In this document: piece after piece, positions 32,210 through 40,924 of the stretch
How positions within the stretch are numbered: the first letter of the stretch is position 1
Layout: each line of letters opens with the position of its first letter
Assembly: GCA_034422835.1 (NCBI GenBank)
Contig: DAOUJJ010000009.1
Location: forward strand, 1-64,000
DNA: 64,000 bases
Reading direction: 5' to 3'
Origin: VXMO01 sp034422835
GTDB lineage: Bacteria > Chloroflexota > Dehalococcoidia > UBA6926
Notes under the pieces: model-generated
The model's input: the letters and a program-made list of their open reading frames with translations, nothing else
What the model was told of the DNA's origin: nothing
The model's database searches: none
Program-made: the position numbers and the translations under genes

Positions 32210-33427
32210 GTGGATTTTCGATTTTCGGCGGAAGCGCAGGCCATCCGGGATGAAGCCGAAGAGTTCGTCAAGAGCGAATGGCAGAATCCGGGCTATGACC
32301 TGACAGGCGGCCTTGCCGGTTGGCACGGCAACGAAGAAGAGCGAGAGGCAGGGCACGAGGTGGCCCGTCAATTCGCCAAGAAGCTTGTCAATAAGGGCTG
32401 GTACACCATGCACTGGCCTAGCGAGCACGGCGGGCAGGACGCATCAATTGAAAAGCAGCTTGCTTATCGCGAAGTGATGTCCTATCACGACGCGCCGGCA
32501 TCGCTCGGCGGCGGCCTTGTCGCCCCCGTCTTGATGGTGCATGGGCAGGATTGGCAGAAGGATCAGTTTCTGCCGCTTCTGGCCAACGCGGACATCGAGT
32601 TCTCGCAGGGCTTCTCTGAGCCGGACGCAGGCTCCGACCTCGCCGGACTCAAGACGCGAGCAGTGCGCGATGGCGATGACTACGTGGTCAGCGGCCAGAA
32701 GATCTGGGGCACATACCGAAGCGACTGGATTCATATCCTTGTGCGGACGGACCCGGACGCGCCCAAGCACCGCGGCATCACCTACCTACTGGCGCGGCTC
32801 AAGGATGAGGACGGCAACTACATGCCGGGCATCCAGGTTCGCGGCATCAAGGACGGCACGAACAATCACCGCTGGGATGAGTTGTTCATGGAGAATTGGC
32901 GCGTGCCTGCGAACAATATCCTCGGTGAGGAGAATCGCGGCTGGTACGCGGCCATGACGACGCTCTCCTTTGAGCGTTCCAACATCGGCCGCCCTGCGCA
33001 GTTGCTCCGCACGCTGGAGCAGTTCACCGACTGGTGCGGCATGGTGCGGAACGAGGGCGGCGATACGCCGGTTGATCGTGCTGAGATTCGCCATCGCCTG
33101 GCTGAGTGGCGCATCGAGATCGAGACGCTGCGGTCCCTCTGCTACCGCGTGGGCTGGATGCAGAGTGAAGGCATGATTCCCCAGAAGGAATCCTCGATGG
33201 TGAAGTTCTTCGGTGATCAGCTCTTCCAGAACATCTACCGCGGCCTTGCGCAGATCATGGACGGCTACGGTAACCTGTTGCCCACGAACGGAGACCGTTT
33301 CCCGCTGCCGGACGATGGTTTCCTGCCCGCTCGCGGCTGGCAGTCCATCGGCACAAGCATCGGCGGCGGCACACGCGAGATTCAGAAGAACATCATCGCG
33401 CAGAGGGGCCTTGGCCTCCCGCGCTAA
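32210..33427 (+). CDS. Acyl-CoA dehydrogenase family protein, subfamily C
   Basis: 405 residues, a close paralogue of the preceding gene (QGFSEPDAGSDLAGL, GQKIWGTYRSDW, FMENWRVPANNILGEENRGWY). The FAD motif GGGTREIQKN is intact. GTG start with a strong GGAGGGGGGA. A recent duplication of the neighbour is likely. Substrate unknown. Confidence 0.9.
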   Translation: MDFRFSAEAQAIRDEAEEFVKSEWQNPGYDLTGGLAGWHGNEEEREAGHEVARQFAKKLVNKGWYTMHWPSEHGGQDASIEKQLAYREVMSYHDAPASLGGGLVAPVLMVHGQDWQKDQFLPLLANADIEFSQGFSEPDAGSDLAGLKTRAVRDGDDYVVSGQKIWGTYRSDWIHILVRTDPDAPKHRGITYLLARLKDEDGNYMPGIQVRGIKDGTNNHRWDELFMENWRVPANNILGEENRGWYAAMTTLSFERSNIGRPAQLLRTLEQFTDWCGMVRNEGGDTPVDRAEIRHRLAEWRIEIETLRSLCYRVGWMQSEGMIPQKESSMVKFFGDQLFQNIYRGLAQIMDGYGNLLPTNGDRFPLPDDGFLPARGWQSIGTSIGGGTREIQKNIIAQRGLGLPR

Positions 33428-33506
33428 ACGCGAGATATAAGACGCAGACAAAACTCCCGCATCGGTGGGGGGGCACAAGAACGAGTAAGGGAAACAGGAG
33501 AGGAAA

Positions 33507-34631
33507 ATGGATCTGGGACTGACTGAAGACCAGGAAATGCTGCGCTCGATGGCTCGGGAGTTCATTGAGCAGGAGACGCCGCGCACGTTCGTCCGCGACA
33601 TGGAAGAGGATGACCGCGGTTTCACGGCGGACATGTGGCAGAAGATCGCCCAGGTTGGGTGGCTCGGCCTGATCGTTCCCGAGGAGCATGGCGGAACCGG
33701 CCAGAACCTGGTCGATCTGGGCATCCTCCTGGAAGAGGTTGGCCATGGCGTTATGCCGGGCCCGTTCTTCAACACAGCGCTCGTCACCGTCGCCATCCTC
33801 GATGCCGGCTCCGATGCGCAGAAGGCTGAGTACCTGCCCAGGATTGCCGCCGGCGACCTTATTGCCACCGCCGCAATTCTTGAGCCGTATTCCCGCCTCG
33901 ACGCCAACGGCATCAACCTTGAGGCGTCCGCCTCGGGCGACGGCTACACGCTTAACGGCACAAAGATGTTCGTGGAGAACGCCCACGCAGCCGACTACCT
34001 GCTGGTTGCGGCGCGAACGGGCGGCTCCGGCGAGGACGGCATCACGCTATTGCTCGTCGATGCGCAGTCCGACGGCGTCTCTGTTGACAAGCTCAAGACC
34101 ATCGCCACGGACAACCAGTGCGAGGTCACGTTCAACAACGTGTCCGTCCCGGGAGCCAACGTTCTCGGTGAGGCCGGCAATGGCTGGTCCCAGCTTCGCT
34201 TGCTGCTCCAGAAGGGCGCCGCGCTGCGCTGCTGCCAGATGGTCGGCGCGCTGCAAGAGGTCCTGGACATGACCGTTGAGTACGTGAAGAACCGCGTGCA
34301 GTTCGGTCGGCCGATCGGCTCGTTCCAGGCCATCCAGCACTACTGCGCGAACATGGCGACGGACGTCGACGGCTCCCGTTTCATCACCTACCAGGCGATC
34401 TGGCGGCTGGGCGAGGGCCTGCCCTCCGATCTGGAAGTCTCCTCTGCGAAGGCGTGGGTCAGCGACTCCGCGCAGCGCGTGGCCGCCACGGCGCACCAGT
34501 GCCACGGCGCCATCGGCTTCACGCAGGAGCATGACCTGCAGTTGTTCACGCGCCGCCTCAAGGCGTGGGAGGTCTCCTTCGGTGATGGTGACTACCACCG
34601 CGAGCGCGTCGCGCAGGCGATGGACATCTAG
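33507..34631 (+). CDS. Short acyl-CoA dehydrogenase family protein, partner-type subunit
   Basis: 374 residues, distinct from the seven long copies: LTEDQEMLRSMAREF at the start, EEHGGTG, QFGRPIGSFQAIQH, and an end with CHGAIGFTQEHDLQLF and no GT.EIQ or GLGLPR. This resembles the second subunits of heteromeric ACADs in actinobacteria, which are encoded next to a long subunit. Following two C-type genes, it is a good candidate partner for one of them. ATG with GGAGAGGAA. A bidirectional terminator follows. Confidence 0.9.
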   Translation: MDLGLTEDQEMLRSMAREFIEQETPRTFVRDMEEDDRGFTADMWQKIAQVGWLGLIVPEEHGGTGQNLVDLGILLEEVGHGVMPGPFFNTALVTVAILDAGSDAQKAEYLPRIAAGDLIATAAILEPYSRLDANGINLEASASGDGYTLNGTKMFVENAHAADYLLVAARTGGSGEDGITLLLVDAQSDGVSVDKLKTIATDNQCEVTFNNVSVPGANVLGEAGNGWSQLRLLLQKGAALRCCQMVGALQEVLDMTVEYVKNRVQFGRPIGSFQAIQHYCANMATDVDGSRFITYQAIWRLGEGLPSDLEVSSAKAWVSDSAQRVAATAHQCHGAIGFTQEHDLQLFTRRLKAWEVSFGDGDYHRERVAQAMDI

Positions 34632-34672
34632 CCACAAGCTTGTAGGTTCATTGCCCGTTCCATTAGGAACAA

Positions 34673-34706
34673 AAAGGTGGGCGGCTCATATGAGCCGCCC
34701 ACCTTT
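34673..34706. terminator. Bidirectional intrinsic terminator
   Basis: A perfect 34-nt palindrome: AAAGGTGGGCGGCTCAT and its exact complement, with A-run before and T-run after. It lies between the convergent ACAD (+) and inositol-monophosphatase-like (-) genes and should end both transcripts. Confidence 0.9.
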
Positions 34707-34751
34707 GCTATTAGGCAAACATTTAGACGCGATGTTTGAATTGCGTCTTAC

Positions 34752-35555
34752 TCATGCCGTGCGTACACGTTCCAGCAGGTTGCGCGCGCCGATGAGGTAG
34801 CTGCCGCTCCACGGCGTGGCCGGAGCGCCGTCAAAGTCGATTGCGACGGCGTCCGCGGCGGTTTCCCGGATGAACAGCAGCCCCGCCGCCACGTCCCAGG
34901 GTTTGAGCGCCAGGTGGAAATACACGTCGATCAACCCGGCCGCAGCATAGGCGAAGCCCAACGCACCTGAACCCATGAGTCGTACGCGAAATATCGGGAG
35001 GAGCGACCTGATGATGTCAAACGCGCGGACATTCAAGTCCTCTTCAGGCCCGATATCGAATCCGAGATTCGCTTCCTGGATGCTAGTGGCGTAGTTGGGT
35101 TTCATCGGCACGCCATTCAGTGTCAGCCCCCGTCCTGCGGCTGCGTAGAACGTGTCGTTGCGTATCGCGTCATACGTGATGCCGAGGACCGGCGCGCCGT
35201 TCTTGAGTAGAGCGATTGTTGTTGCGAAGTGCGGGATGCCCCGGACGAAATTCGCTGTGCCGTCGATTGGGTCCACCGTCCACGTGTAGTCAGAGTCGCC
35301 TTCGGATTCTCCGGTCTCCTCGCCAAGAAACCCTGCGAATGGGAACTCTTTTGCGAGGAGCTGCCGCAACTCTTGCTCAATGGCGACATCAACGTCCGTT
35401 ACGACGTCTGCGTGCCGCTTTTCACGGGCGCCGAGATGGTCGCCGCGAAAGTACTGGAGATGGGTCTTGCCCGCGTACTGGGCCGCCTCCAGCGCGACGG
35501 ACTGCGCCGTGCGCCCGGTGGCGGCAAGAGGGAGCCCGTCCGGGGATGTGGTCAC
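34752..35555 (-). CDS. Inositol monophosphatase family protein
   Basis: A 267-residue Mg2+-dependent phosphatase. The metal-binding motifs are GEETGES (about residue 77) and WTVDPIDGTANFVRG (about 91-105), with the third near KPWDVAAG toward the C-terminus. Substrates in the family include inositol phosphates, fructose-1,6-bisphosphate and 3'-phosphoadenosine 5'-phosphate; the sequence does not distinguish these. GTG start immediately after the trpS stop, so the two form an operon. The shared terminator at 34673-34706 follows. Confidence 0.92.
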   Translation of the reverse strand: MTTSPDGLPLAATGRTAQSVALEAAQYAGKTHLQYFRGDHLGAREKRHADVVTDVDVAIEQELRQLLAKEFPFAGFLGEETGESEGDSDYTWTVDPIDGTANFVRGIPHFATTIALLKNGAPVLGITYDAIRNDTFYAAAGRGLTLNGVPMKPNYATSIQEANLGFDIGPEEDLNVRAFDIIRSLLPIFRVRLMGSGALGFAYAAAGLIDVYFHLALKPWDVAAGLLFIRETAADAVAIDFDGAPATPWSGSYLIGARNLLERVRTA

Positions 35556-36569
35556 TTAGAAGAACCCGATACGGTCTCGTACCTCTTCCATCGTTCGGAT
35601 CGCAACGGCACGCGCCCGTTCCGTGCCTGCCGCGAGCACGTCCTCGACGAGATTGGGCTTTGTCGCGATCTCAGCTCGCCGCTCCCGAAACGCTGCGAGA
35701 TTCTCATTTATCGCGTCTGCGAGCGCGCGTTTGTCATCCACGCAGCCGATGGCCGCTGTGGTGCATTGGTCGTACAGCGTCTTCGTGTAGTCTTCACTGG
35801 AAAAGATCTGGTGGAGCGCATAGACGTTGCAGACCCAGGGGCGGCCGGGGTCGGTTCGGCGGGCACGCTGTGGATCGGTCACCATGGACATGACGCGCTG
35901 CGCCGTCTCCTCCGGTGTGGCGGCCAGTTCGATGTGATTGTCCAGGCTCTTGGACATCTTCTGGTCGCCGTCCGTACCCTTGATGCTCGGCGTGTCCGAG
36001 AGGAGGGCGTCCGGCTCGGGAAACACATCACCGAACTGCCCGTTGAACCTCCGCACAATCTCCCGCGAGAGTTCCACGTGCGGGACCTGGTCCACGCCCA
36101 CGGGAACTTTGTTGGCGAGATAGATGATGATGTCCGCTGTCTGGAGCACGGGGTAGCCCACGAGGCCGTAGTTCATGCTGTCGGCGCGGGCGCGGAACTG
36201 CTCCTTAAAGCTGGGCACGCGCTGCAAGGAGCCCATCGGCGTCACCATGCTCAGATACGTGTGGAGCTCCAGCACCTCCGGGACGCGCGACTGGATGAAC
36301 AGGGTGCTGCGATCTGGGTCGAGTCCCGCTGCCAGCCAATCCAGCACCATCTCGCGTGTGTTCTGCTTGAGGCCCACCGTGTCTTCAACCGTTGTGAGGG
36401 CGTGGACGTCTGCTACGAAATAAAAGCAATCGTAATCGTCTTGGAGCGACACCCAATTCTTGAGCGCGCCGAAGTAGTTTCCCAGGTGCAAACGACCGGT
36501 TGGCCGCGCGCCGGACAGCACGCGGCCTTTCTTGCCGCTGGGCAGGTTGACAGGAAGGCTTGAAGTCAT
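35556..36569 (-). CDS. trpS: Tryptophan--tRNA ligase
   Basis: A 337-residue class I synthetase charging tRNA-Trp. The HIGH-equivalent is RPTGRLHLGNYFG (about 22-34), with MSKSL (about 206-210) as KMSKS. The length is normal. ATG with GAGGAG about 13 nt upstream, a little far. The stop abuts the next gene's start. A 444-codon ORF on the opposite strand here is a GC-driven shadow. Confidence 0.96.
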   Translation of the reverse strand: MTSSLPVNLPSGKKGRVLSGARPTGRLHLGNYFGALKNWVSLQDDYDCFYFVADVHALTTVEDTVGLKQNTREMVLDWLAAGLDPDRSTLFIQSRVPEVLELHTYLSMVTPMGSLQRVPSFKEQFRARADSMNYGLVGYPVLQTADIIIYLANKVPVGVDQVPHVELSREIVRRFNGQFGDVFPEPDALLSDTPSIKGTDGDQKMSKSLDNHIELAATPEETAQRVMSMVTDPQRARRTDPGRPWVCNVYALHQIFSSEDYTKTLYDQCTTAAIGCVDDKRALADAINENLAAFRERRAEIATKPNLVEDVLAAGTERARAVAIRTMEEVRDRIGFF

Positions 36570-36631
36570 TTTTAGCTTGCTACTCCTCTATCTGAGTTTA
36601 GCAGGGAGTAGGAGGGGTGAGGCGAGATGTA

Positions 36632-38380
36632 CTAGATGGGTTGCGTCGATTTAACACCCAAGAGCTTTTGGAGACGCCCAATAATGCGTTGTCGACGAGC
36701 CTCATAGAAATCAAGGAAACTGGTGATCGAATCCGGCAATTCATGCATATCGTTGCTAGCGAGGTACAGCTCTCGATCGTGACTATCAGGGTAGCGTTCC
36801 ATGGCCCATTCCATAGGCATCGTGTCAGACTTACTAATGTTGGCTGGGCCGTCCAATAATTGAAGATTGGGCAGGCCATTCATCTTTTGACGAAACTCTT
36901 CGATCTGATCCTCGGGAACACCTGCTCTGCGTAGCCTAGTTGGTGTAAAACGGCTCTGAGGGAAGATATGGTCAATGTGAACATCGCCGATACTGCTAAC
37001 ATCACGGTATAGGAGGGCGAGAACGGAGTATACGCTCCTAGGGCTCTCCGAAATGTGCTCGATCTCTTCTTCATCGAATTGAAGTGATTTGCCAAGTGGA
37101 ACCATAGCACTTTCTAGAGCGTCACTAGGGAATGCTCCGTTTGTCCTCTCACGCAGAGTGTTGCGAAGGGACGTAAGAAGGGTGTCAACGCCACTACCCC
37201 AAACGCCGGGCTTCAGCAATGATTTGAGTACCCAATATCTCAGAGTCTGTCGGTCGCCGACATGATTACTACTGGTCAGGTAAGGTGTCCCAAGCCCGCG
37301 GTGAGACAAATAGTATGCAGTGGGGATAAGCACGTTGTTCGCGCTCAATGTTCCTTCCGAAAAACCAAAACCAGCAAGCAACTGAACTGCCGTTTGCAGT
37401 GATTCTGAAACTGAATCCCACTGCTCTTGCAGTGTGGTCATATTCGTGGAGCGGAAGTTCGTGACTTTGAATCTTATGTCGGGCGCGTCAATCAGGGCCA
37501 GACCGGCCTTTAGAACTAGATCCTTAGAGAAATCGAAGCCTTGCCCAATACGGTTAATGTCGTCGACAAAGCCAAAAATCACGTCCCGGGCATTACGCTC
37601 TTTCCATTGTGCAGTGGCGATGCTTAGTAACATGTCCGAATAAGAGAGCGCCATGCCTGCGCTATTTACCCGAATAAACATGTTGAGCACCTTGTCAAGA
37701 TCCTGGGCCCGCTCCTCGTAATAGTTGATTAAAGGATCGTCTTGCATAGCTTTGCGTAGGCGAGCAAGAGTCTTCGCAGCTTCCCTGTTGGTCGCGAGAT
37801 CCACTCCTTGAAGATACTCAAGCACCCCGAGTTCTGGCTCCATGTTCAACACGTCTTTCACGAGGAACCAATGTGCTTCACCGTTTGAGGCGGCGGCCTC
37901 TTTATCTGTCAGGAAACGGAACTGGTATTCCATCTCCTCATCGCCTTCACTTGGGACTGTGCACAGATCGAGGTACAACTCCTTCTTTGGGTAGGCATCT
38001 GGATTGTTCTTCCTTAGTCTGGGGCGCTTCTCCGCATGACTGCCGCGAAGCCCAACATTTAAAGCGGTCAGACGCTGTTGCCCGTCTAGGACAGCGGTAA
38101 GGGGCCGCCCTGGCATCGTGTGGTGTATAGGACAGTGGGGCGCGTCGCGCTCATGATAGTTGAGCACAAAGTCATAGAATGTGTAGGAACTGCTATGGTC
38201 AGCATCTACTTTCCAGAATAGGAGAGCGCCGATGGGATAGCCTCGCATGATGCTATCAAAAAGACGACATATTCGATCCGTATCCCATTTGAATTCCCTT
38301 TGAATTGCTGGCAACACATACTCACTACGCTCGATCCCTTCAAGCGCTTCTGTGATAGTGATTGGTGTCTGAAATGCCAT
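36632..38380 (-). CDS. DUF262/GmrSD-like protein with HNH nuclease end
   Basis: About 582 residues. The N-terminal DUF262 (ParB-like NTPase) domain shows PAIQREFKWD (near residue 30), GYPIGALLFWK and DGQQRLTAL (from residue 99). A C-terminal HNH-type site reads HIDHIFPQS (from residue 468) with PNLQLLDGPANISK after it. This is the layout of GmrS-GmrD type IV restriction enzymes, which cut modified phage DNA, and of BREX-associated BrxU relatives. The gene is markedly AT-richer than its neighbours, suggesting transfer. ATG 38380 with GGAAGGGG is preferred over 38407. Confidence 0.85.
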   Translation of the reverse strand: MAFQTPITITEALEGIERSEYVLPAIQREFKWDTDRICRLFDSIMRGYPIGALLFWKVDADHSSSYTFYDFVLNYHERDAPHCPIHHTMPGRPLTAVLDGQQRLTALNVGLRGSHAEKRPRLRKNNPDAYPKKELYLDLCTVPSEGDEEMEYQFRFLTDKEAAASNGEAHWFLVKDVLNMEPELGVLEYLQGVDLATNREAAKTLARLRKAMQDDPLINYYEERAQDLDKVLNMFIRVNSAGMALSYSDMLLSIATAQWKERNARDVIFGFVDDINRIGQGFDFSKDLVLKAGLALIDAPDIRFKVTNFRSTNMTTLQEQWDSVSESLQTAVQLLAGFGFSEGTLSANNVLIPTAYYLSHRGLGTPYLTSSNHVGDRQTLRYWVLKSLLKPGVWGSGVDTLLTSLRNTLRERTNGAFPSDALESAMVPLGKSLQFDEEEIEHISESPRSVYSVLALLYRDVSSIGDVHIDHIFPQSRFTPTRLRRAGVPEDQIEEFRQKMNGLPNLQLLDGPANISKSDTMPMEWAMERYPDSHDRELYLASNDMHELPDSITSFLDFYEARRQRIIGRLQKLLGVKSTQPI

Positions 38381-38472
38381 AGAAAACCCCTTCCAGAGAC
38401 GATGCAACCAGATAAAGGTATCACAACAGGATGGCGCAGCTATGATTGGTGCGGTGGAAGGGGGGCAGGCGG

Positions 38473-38478
38473 TACACT
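38473..38478 (+). promoter_or_regulatory. -10 element for leaderless upp mRNA
   Basis: TACACT ends 6 nt before ATG 38485. No Shine-Dalgarno lies next to the ATG and no strong -35 is seen. Confidence 0.4.
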
Positions 38479-38484
38479 ATCGAC

Positions 38485-39129
38485 ATGAGTCAGGCGACCA
38501 CAAAAGCCGGTGTTCACGTATCGACCCACCCCATCATCCAGGACAAGCTGGCGCAACTTCGTGATGCAGAGACGCCCGCGCGTCGGTTCCGGGAACTGGT
38601 TAAGGAAATCACAATCCTGCTCGCTTATGAGGCGACATCGGACCTTTTGACGGAACCCACCACCGTCACAACGCCGTTGGCCACCATGCCTGCTCAGCGC
38701 CTGCGCGGCTCCATCGGCCTGGTGCCGGTCCTCAGGGCCGGCCTTGGCATGGTGGAGGGGTTGTGGGAGATGATGCCGGACGCGGTCGTCTGGCATATCG
38801 GTCTGCGTCGCGATGAGCGGACGCTGGAACCGATGCAGTACTACGCCAACAAGCCGGTCGAGCCGGACGTGCAGGCGTGCTTGCTGATGGACCCGATGCT
38901 GGCGACGGGCGGCTCCGCCTCCGCCGCGTGTGACCTGCTCAAGGAATGGGGGGTGCAGCGCATTCGCTATATCGGCCTTATCGCCGCGCCGGAGGGTGTT
39001 GAACGGCTGCAGCGCGATCATCCCGACGTACGCATCCACATTGCCGGTCTTGACGAGCGGCTGAACGAGAACGGTTTCATCGTGCCCGGCCTCGGCGACG
39101 CCGGCGACCGCCAATTCGGCACGGCGTAG
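38485..39129 (+). CDS. upp: Uracil phosphoribosyltransferase
   Basis: About 214 residues from ATG 38485. Pyrimidine salvage: uracil + PRPP to UMP. The type I PRTase fold has the PRPP loop LLMDPMLATGGSA (about 134-146) and the uracil-binding GLGDAGDRQFGT at the C-terminus. The length is typical. The longer frame from 38446 is not conserved. A -10-like TACACT 6 nt upstream suggests leaderless transcription. Confidence 0.96.
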   Translation: MSQATTKAGVHVSTHPIIQDKLAQLRDAETPARRFRELVKEITILLAYEATSDLLTEPTTVTTPLATMPAQRLRGSIGLVPVLRAGLGMVEGLWEMMPDAVVWHIGLRRDERTLEPMQYYANKPVEPDVQACLLMDPMLATGGSASAACDLLKEWGVQRIRYIGLIAAPEGVERLQRDHPDVRIHIAGLDERLNENGFIVPGLGDAGDRQFGTA

Positions 39130-39138
39130 GGACGCGCG

Positions 39139-40074
39139 GTGAGGATCGCCGTCTTTGGCGCGGGGGCGGTTGGCGCGTACTTCGGCGGACGGCTGATCGA
39201 GACAGGCGAACACAACGTTACTCTCATAGCGCGTGGGCCGCATCTCGAGGCGTTGCGGTCGCAGGGGCTCAGAATTGAAAGTCCTGAGGGAGATGTGCAG
39301 TTGCCGCCTGGCGCATTTAACGCAGTGGAATACCCGGACGATATGGACCCGGTTGACGTTGTATTCGTAACGGTCAAGGCGTGGATGGTACCGCAGGCGG
39401 CACGCCAAATTGGGCGGATTCTGGGTTTCGATACACTCGTCGTCCCGCTACAGAACGGAGTGGAGGCGCCCGACCAACTACTTGATGTGCTATCAATTGG
39501 GCATGCGATAGGTGGTTCGTGTCGCATTTTCTCCGAACTCGTGGAGCCGGGCGTTGTCCGACACACCGGCGTGCCGCCCACCATTACAATCGGCGCACTT
39601 GAGGGGATAGCATCCGATCGCGTGGAGCGTCTCCGCTCCACACTTGGCGACGCCGGCATCACCGCCACCGTCCGTGTGGACATCCGCACCGCCCTATGGG
39701 AGAAGCTGCTGTTTGTCGGACCGTTGGGGGGTGTCGGCGCGGTTACGCGCGCACCTATTGGCGTCATTCGCATGGAGCCGGACACGCGGCAGCTCTTAGT
39801 GGATTGCATGGCCGAGATCGTGTCCACTGCGAGGAGTGAAGGCATCCTCCTGCCGAATGAAGCCAGCGCAGTGGCGATGGACCTAATCGACCGCGCCCCG
39901 GCGGACGGGACAGCGTCCATGCAGCGTGACATTGCCGCAGGCAGGCCGTCGGAGTTGGAGGCGCAGGTTGGGGTGATTCCGCGTCTTGGGCGAGGGCACA
40001 CACCTGTTCATGATGTGATCTATGCCGCGCTGTTGCCCTCGGAGTTGAAGGCTCGGGGCCAATTGGCGTGGTAA
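39139..40074 (+). CDS. panE: 2-dehydropantoate 2-reductase family protein
   Basis: 311 residues. The N-terminal NAD(P)-binding fold begins FGAGAVGAYFGGRL; VKAW and QNGVEAPDQL follow, and the C-terminal helical domain has KLLFVGPLGGVGAVTRAPIG. PanE makes pantoate for coenzyme A synthesis. In organisms with several paralogues some members act on other 2-oxoacids, so the exact reaction is uncertain. GTG start 9 nt after upp, probably co-transcribed. Confidence 0.85.
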   Translation: MRIAVFGAGAVGAYFGGRLIETGEHNVTLIARGPHLEALRSQGLRIESPEGDVQLPPGAFNAVEYPDDMDPVDVVFVTVKAWMVPQAARQIGRILGFDTLVVPLQNGVEAPDQLLDVLSIGHAIGGSCRIFSELVEPGVVRHTGVPPTITIGALEGIASDRVERLRSTLGDAGITATVRVDIRTALWEKLLFVGPLGGVGAVTRAPIGVIRMEPDTRQLLVDCMAEIVSTARSEGILLPNEASAVAMDLIDRAPADGTASMQRDIAAGRPSELEAQVGVIPRLGRGHTPVHDVIYAALLPSELKARGQLAW

Positions 40075-40099
40075 TCATTGCCATTCCCGCCCCCCACCT

Positions 40100-40127
40100 C
40101 CGTTCGCCCTGAGCCTGTCGAAGGGTG
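40100..40127. repeat. Single arm of the REP-like repeat found at 450-477
   Basis: 28 nt identical to 450-477 (core CGTTCGCCCTGAGCC then TGTCGAAG). Here only one arm is present, directly upstream of a TATAAT box, so it may have been captured into the promoter region of the next gene. Confidence 0.75.
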
Positions 40128-40137
40128 GGCGGGAAGG

Positions 40138-40143
40138 TATAAT
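40138..40143 (+). promoter_or_regulatory. Perfect TATAAT placed for a leaderless mRNA
   Basis: TATAAT ends exactly 6 nt before GTG 40150, so transcription should start at the GTG. The -35 position falls in the REP-like arm and is poor. Confidence 0.5.
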
Positions 40144-40149
40144 CCAGAG

Positions 40150-40920
40150 GTGAGCAAATTACACGAACGACTTGAGCGCGCGGCGTCCGGCCCCGCGCGG
40201 CCATTGGGGTTCAGCGCCGGTTCTCGAGAACAGATTCCTCCTCTCGCGATCATCGCATCCATGGAGAAGCCGACACAGAAGTCTGTGGAGGCGGCCATCA
40301 AGGCGGGCGCGGAGTTCGTCCTGATACCTGCCGGAGCCACGCCAAAGGCCCCGCCCGGCATCGGCTCAACGCCGTGGGGCGCGCGAACCGAGGCGCTCAC
40401 CGAAAAGGCCCATACGGCATTGTGTGAGGCGGGCTGTGATTTCCTGTTCGTGTTGGCAGGCGATACGCCGCTGCGCCTGCTCAATGACGATTCAATCGGC
40501 TATTACGGCATCGTGCCCGCCGATACGGACGAGCGCCGTCTGCGCGCCCTTGAACGCCTGCCCTTTGAGGGGAACGTCATCGAGGCAGACGCGGGCAAGG
40601 ACCTCACAATCGGGCAAGCCGTCGAGGTTGCCGCGGCTGCCAGTCGTTTGGCAGGCCCTCTGCTGACAAGAGCGTCCGTCGACTGGGGCGCCGGAGAGAT
40701 GGAGCAGCTTCGTGATCTGGGCTTCGTGGCCGTTGTTGTCGAGGTTGCGGATGCTCGCGCGGCAGCCCGAATCGCGGGACTGCGTGAGGCCATTCTTGCC
40801 GTGCCCTCGCAATCGAGGCGTCGACGGGGCCGCGCGTCTGCAACCGTGCCGACGGTCTCGGGTGAGACAGCCACCCCGCCACCTGATGAGGGTGACGACG
40901 ACGACGATTTTGACGAGTAG
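40150..40920 (+). CDS. Uncharacterised protein, possible TIM-barrel-like fold
   Basis: 256 residues from GTG 40150. Alternating hydrophobic strands (LAIIASMEK, FVLIPAG, FLFVLAGDTPLR, YYGIVPAD, VAVVVEVAD) and helices suggest a soluble alpha/beta, perhaps barrel, domain (about 25-215). A low-complexity, very acidic tail ends in a run of Asp. No family or catalytic motif is recognised. The upstream extension from 40078 encodes the REP-like repeat and is rejected. It converges tail-to-tail with gmk, 4 nt apart. Confidence 0.7.
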   Translation: MSKLHERLERAASGPARPLGFSAGSREQIPPLAIIASMEKPTQKSVEAAIKAGAEFVLIPAGATPKAPPGIGSTPWGARTEALTEKAHTALCEAGCDFLFVLAGDTPLRLLNDDSIGYYGIVPADTDERRLRALERLPFEGNVIEADAGKDLTIGQAVEVAAAASRLAGPLLTRASVDWGAGEMEQLRDLGFVAVVVEVADARAAARIAGLREAILAVPSQSRRRRGRASATVPTVSGETATPPPDEGDDDDDFDE

Positions 40921-40924
40921 GGGA

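Noticed and set aside
35229..36563. 444-codon + strand ORF opposite trpS and the inositol-phosphatase-like gene
   Set aside because: It is antisense to two unmistakable genes, has no recognisable domain and shows the Arg/Val/His-rich composition of GC-driven shadows.
40078..40149. N-terminal extension of the unknown gene at 40150
   Set aside because: It encodes the REP-like repeat (RPEPVEG) and lies upstream of the TATAAT and predicted transcript start.
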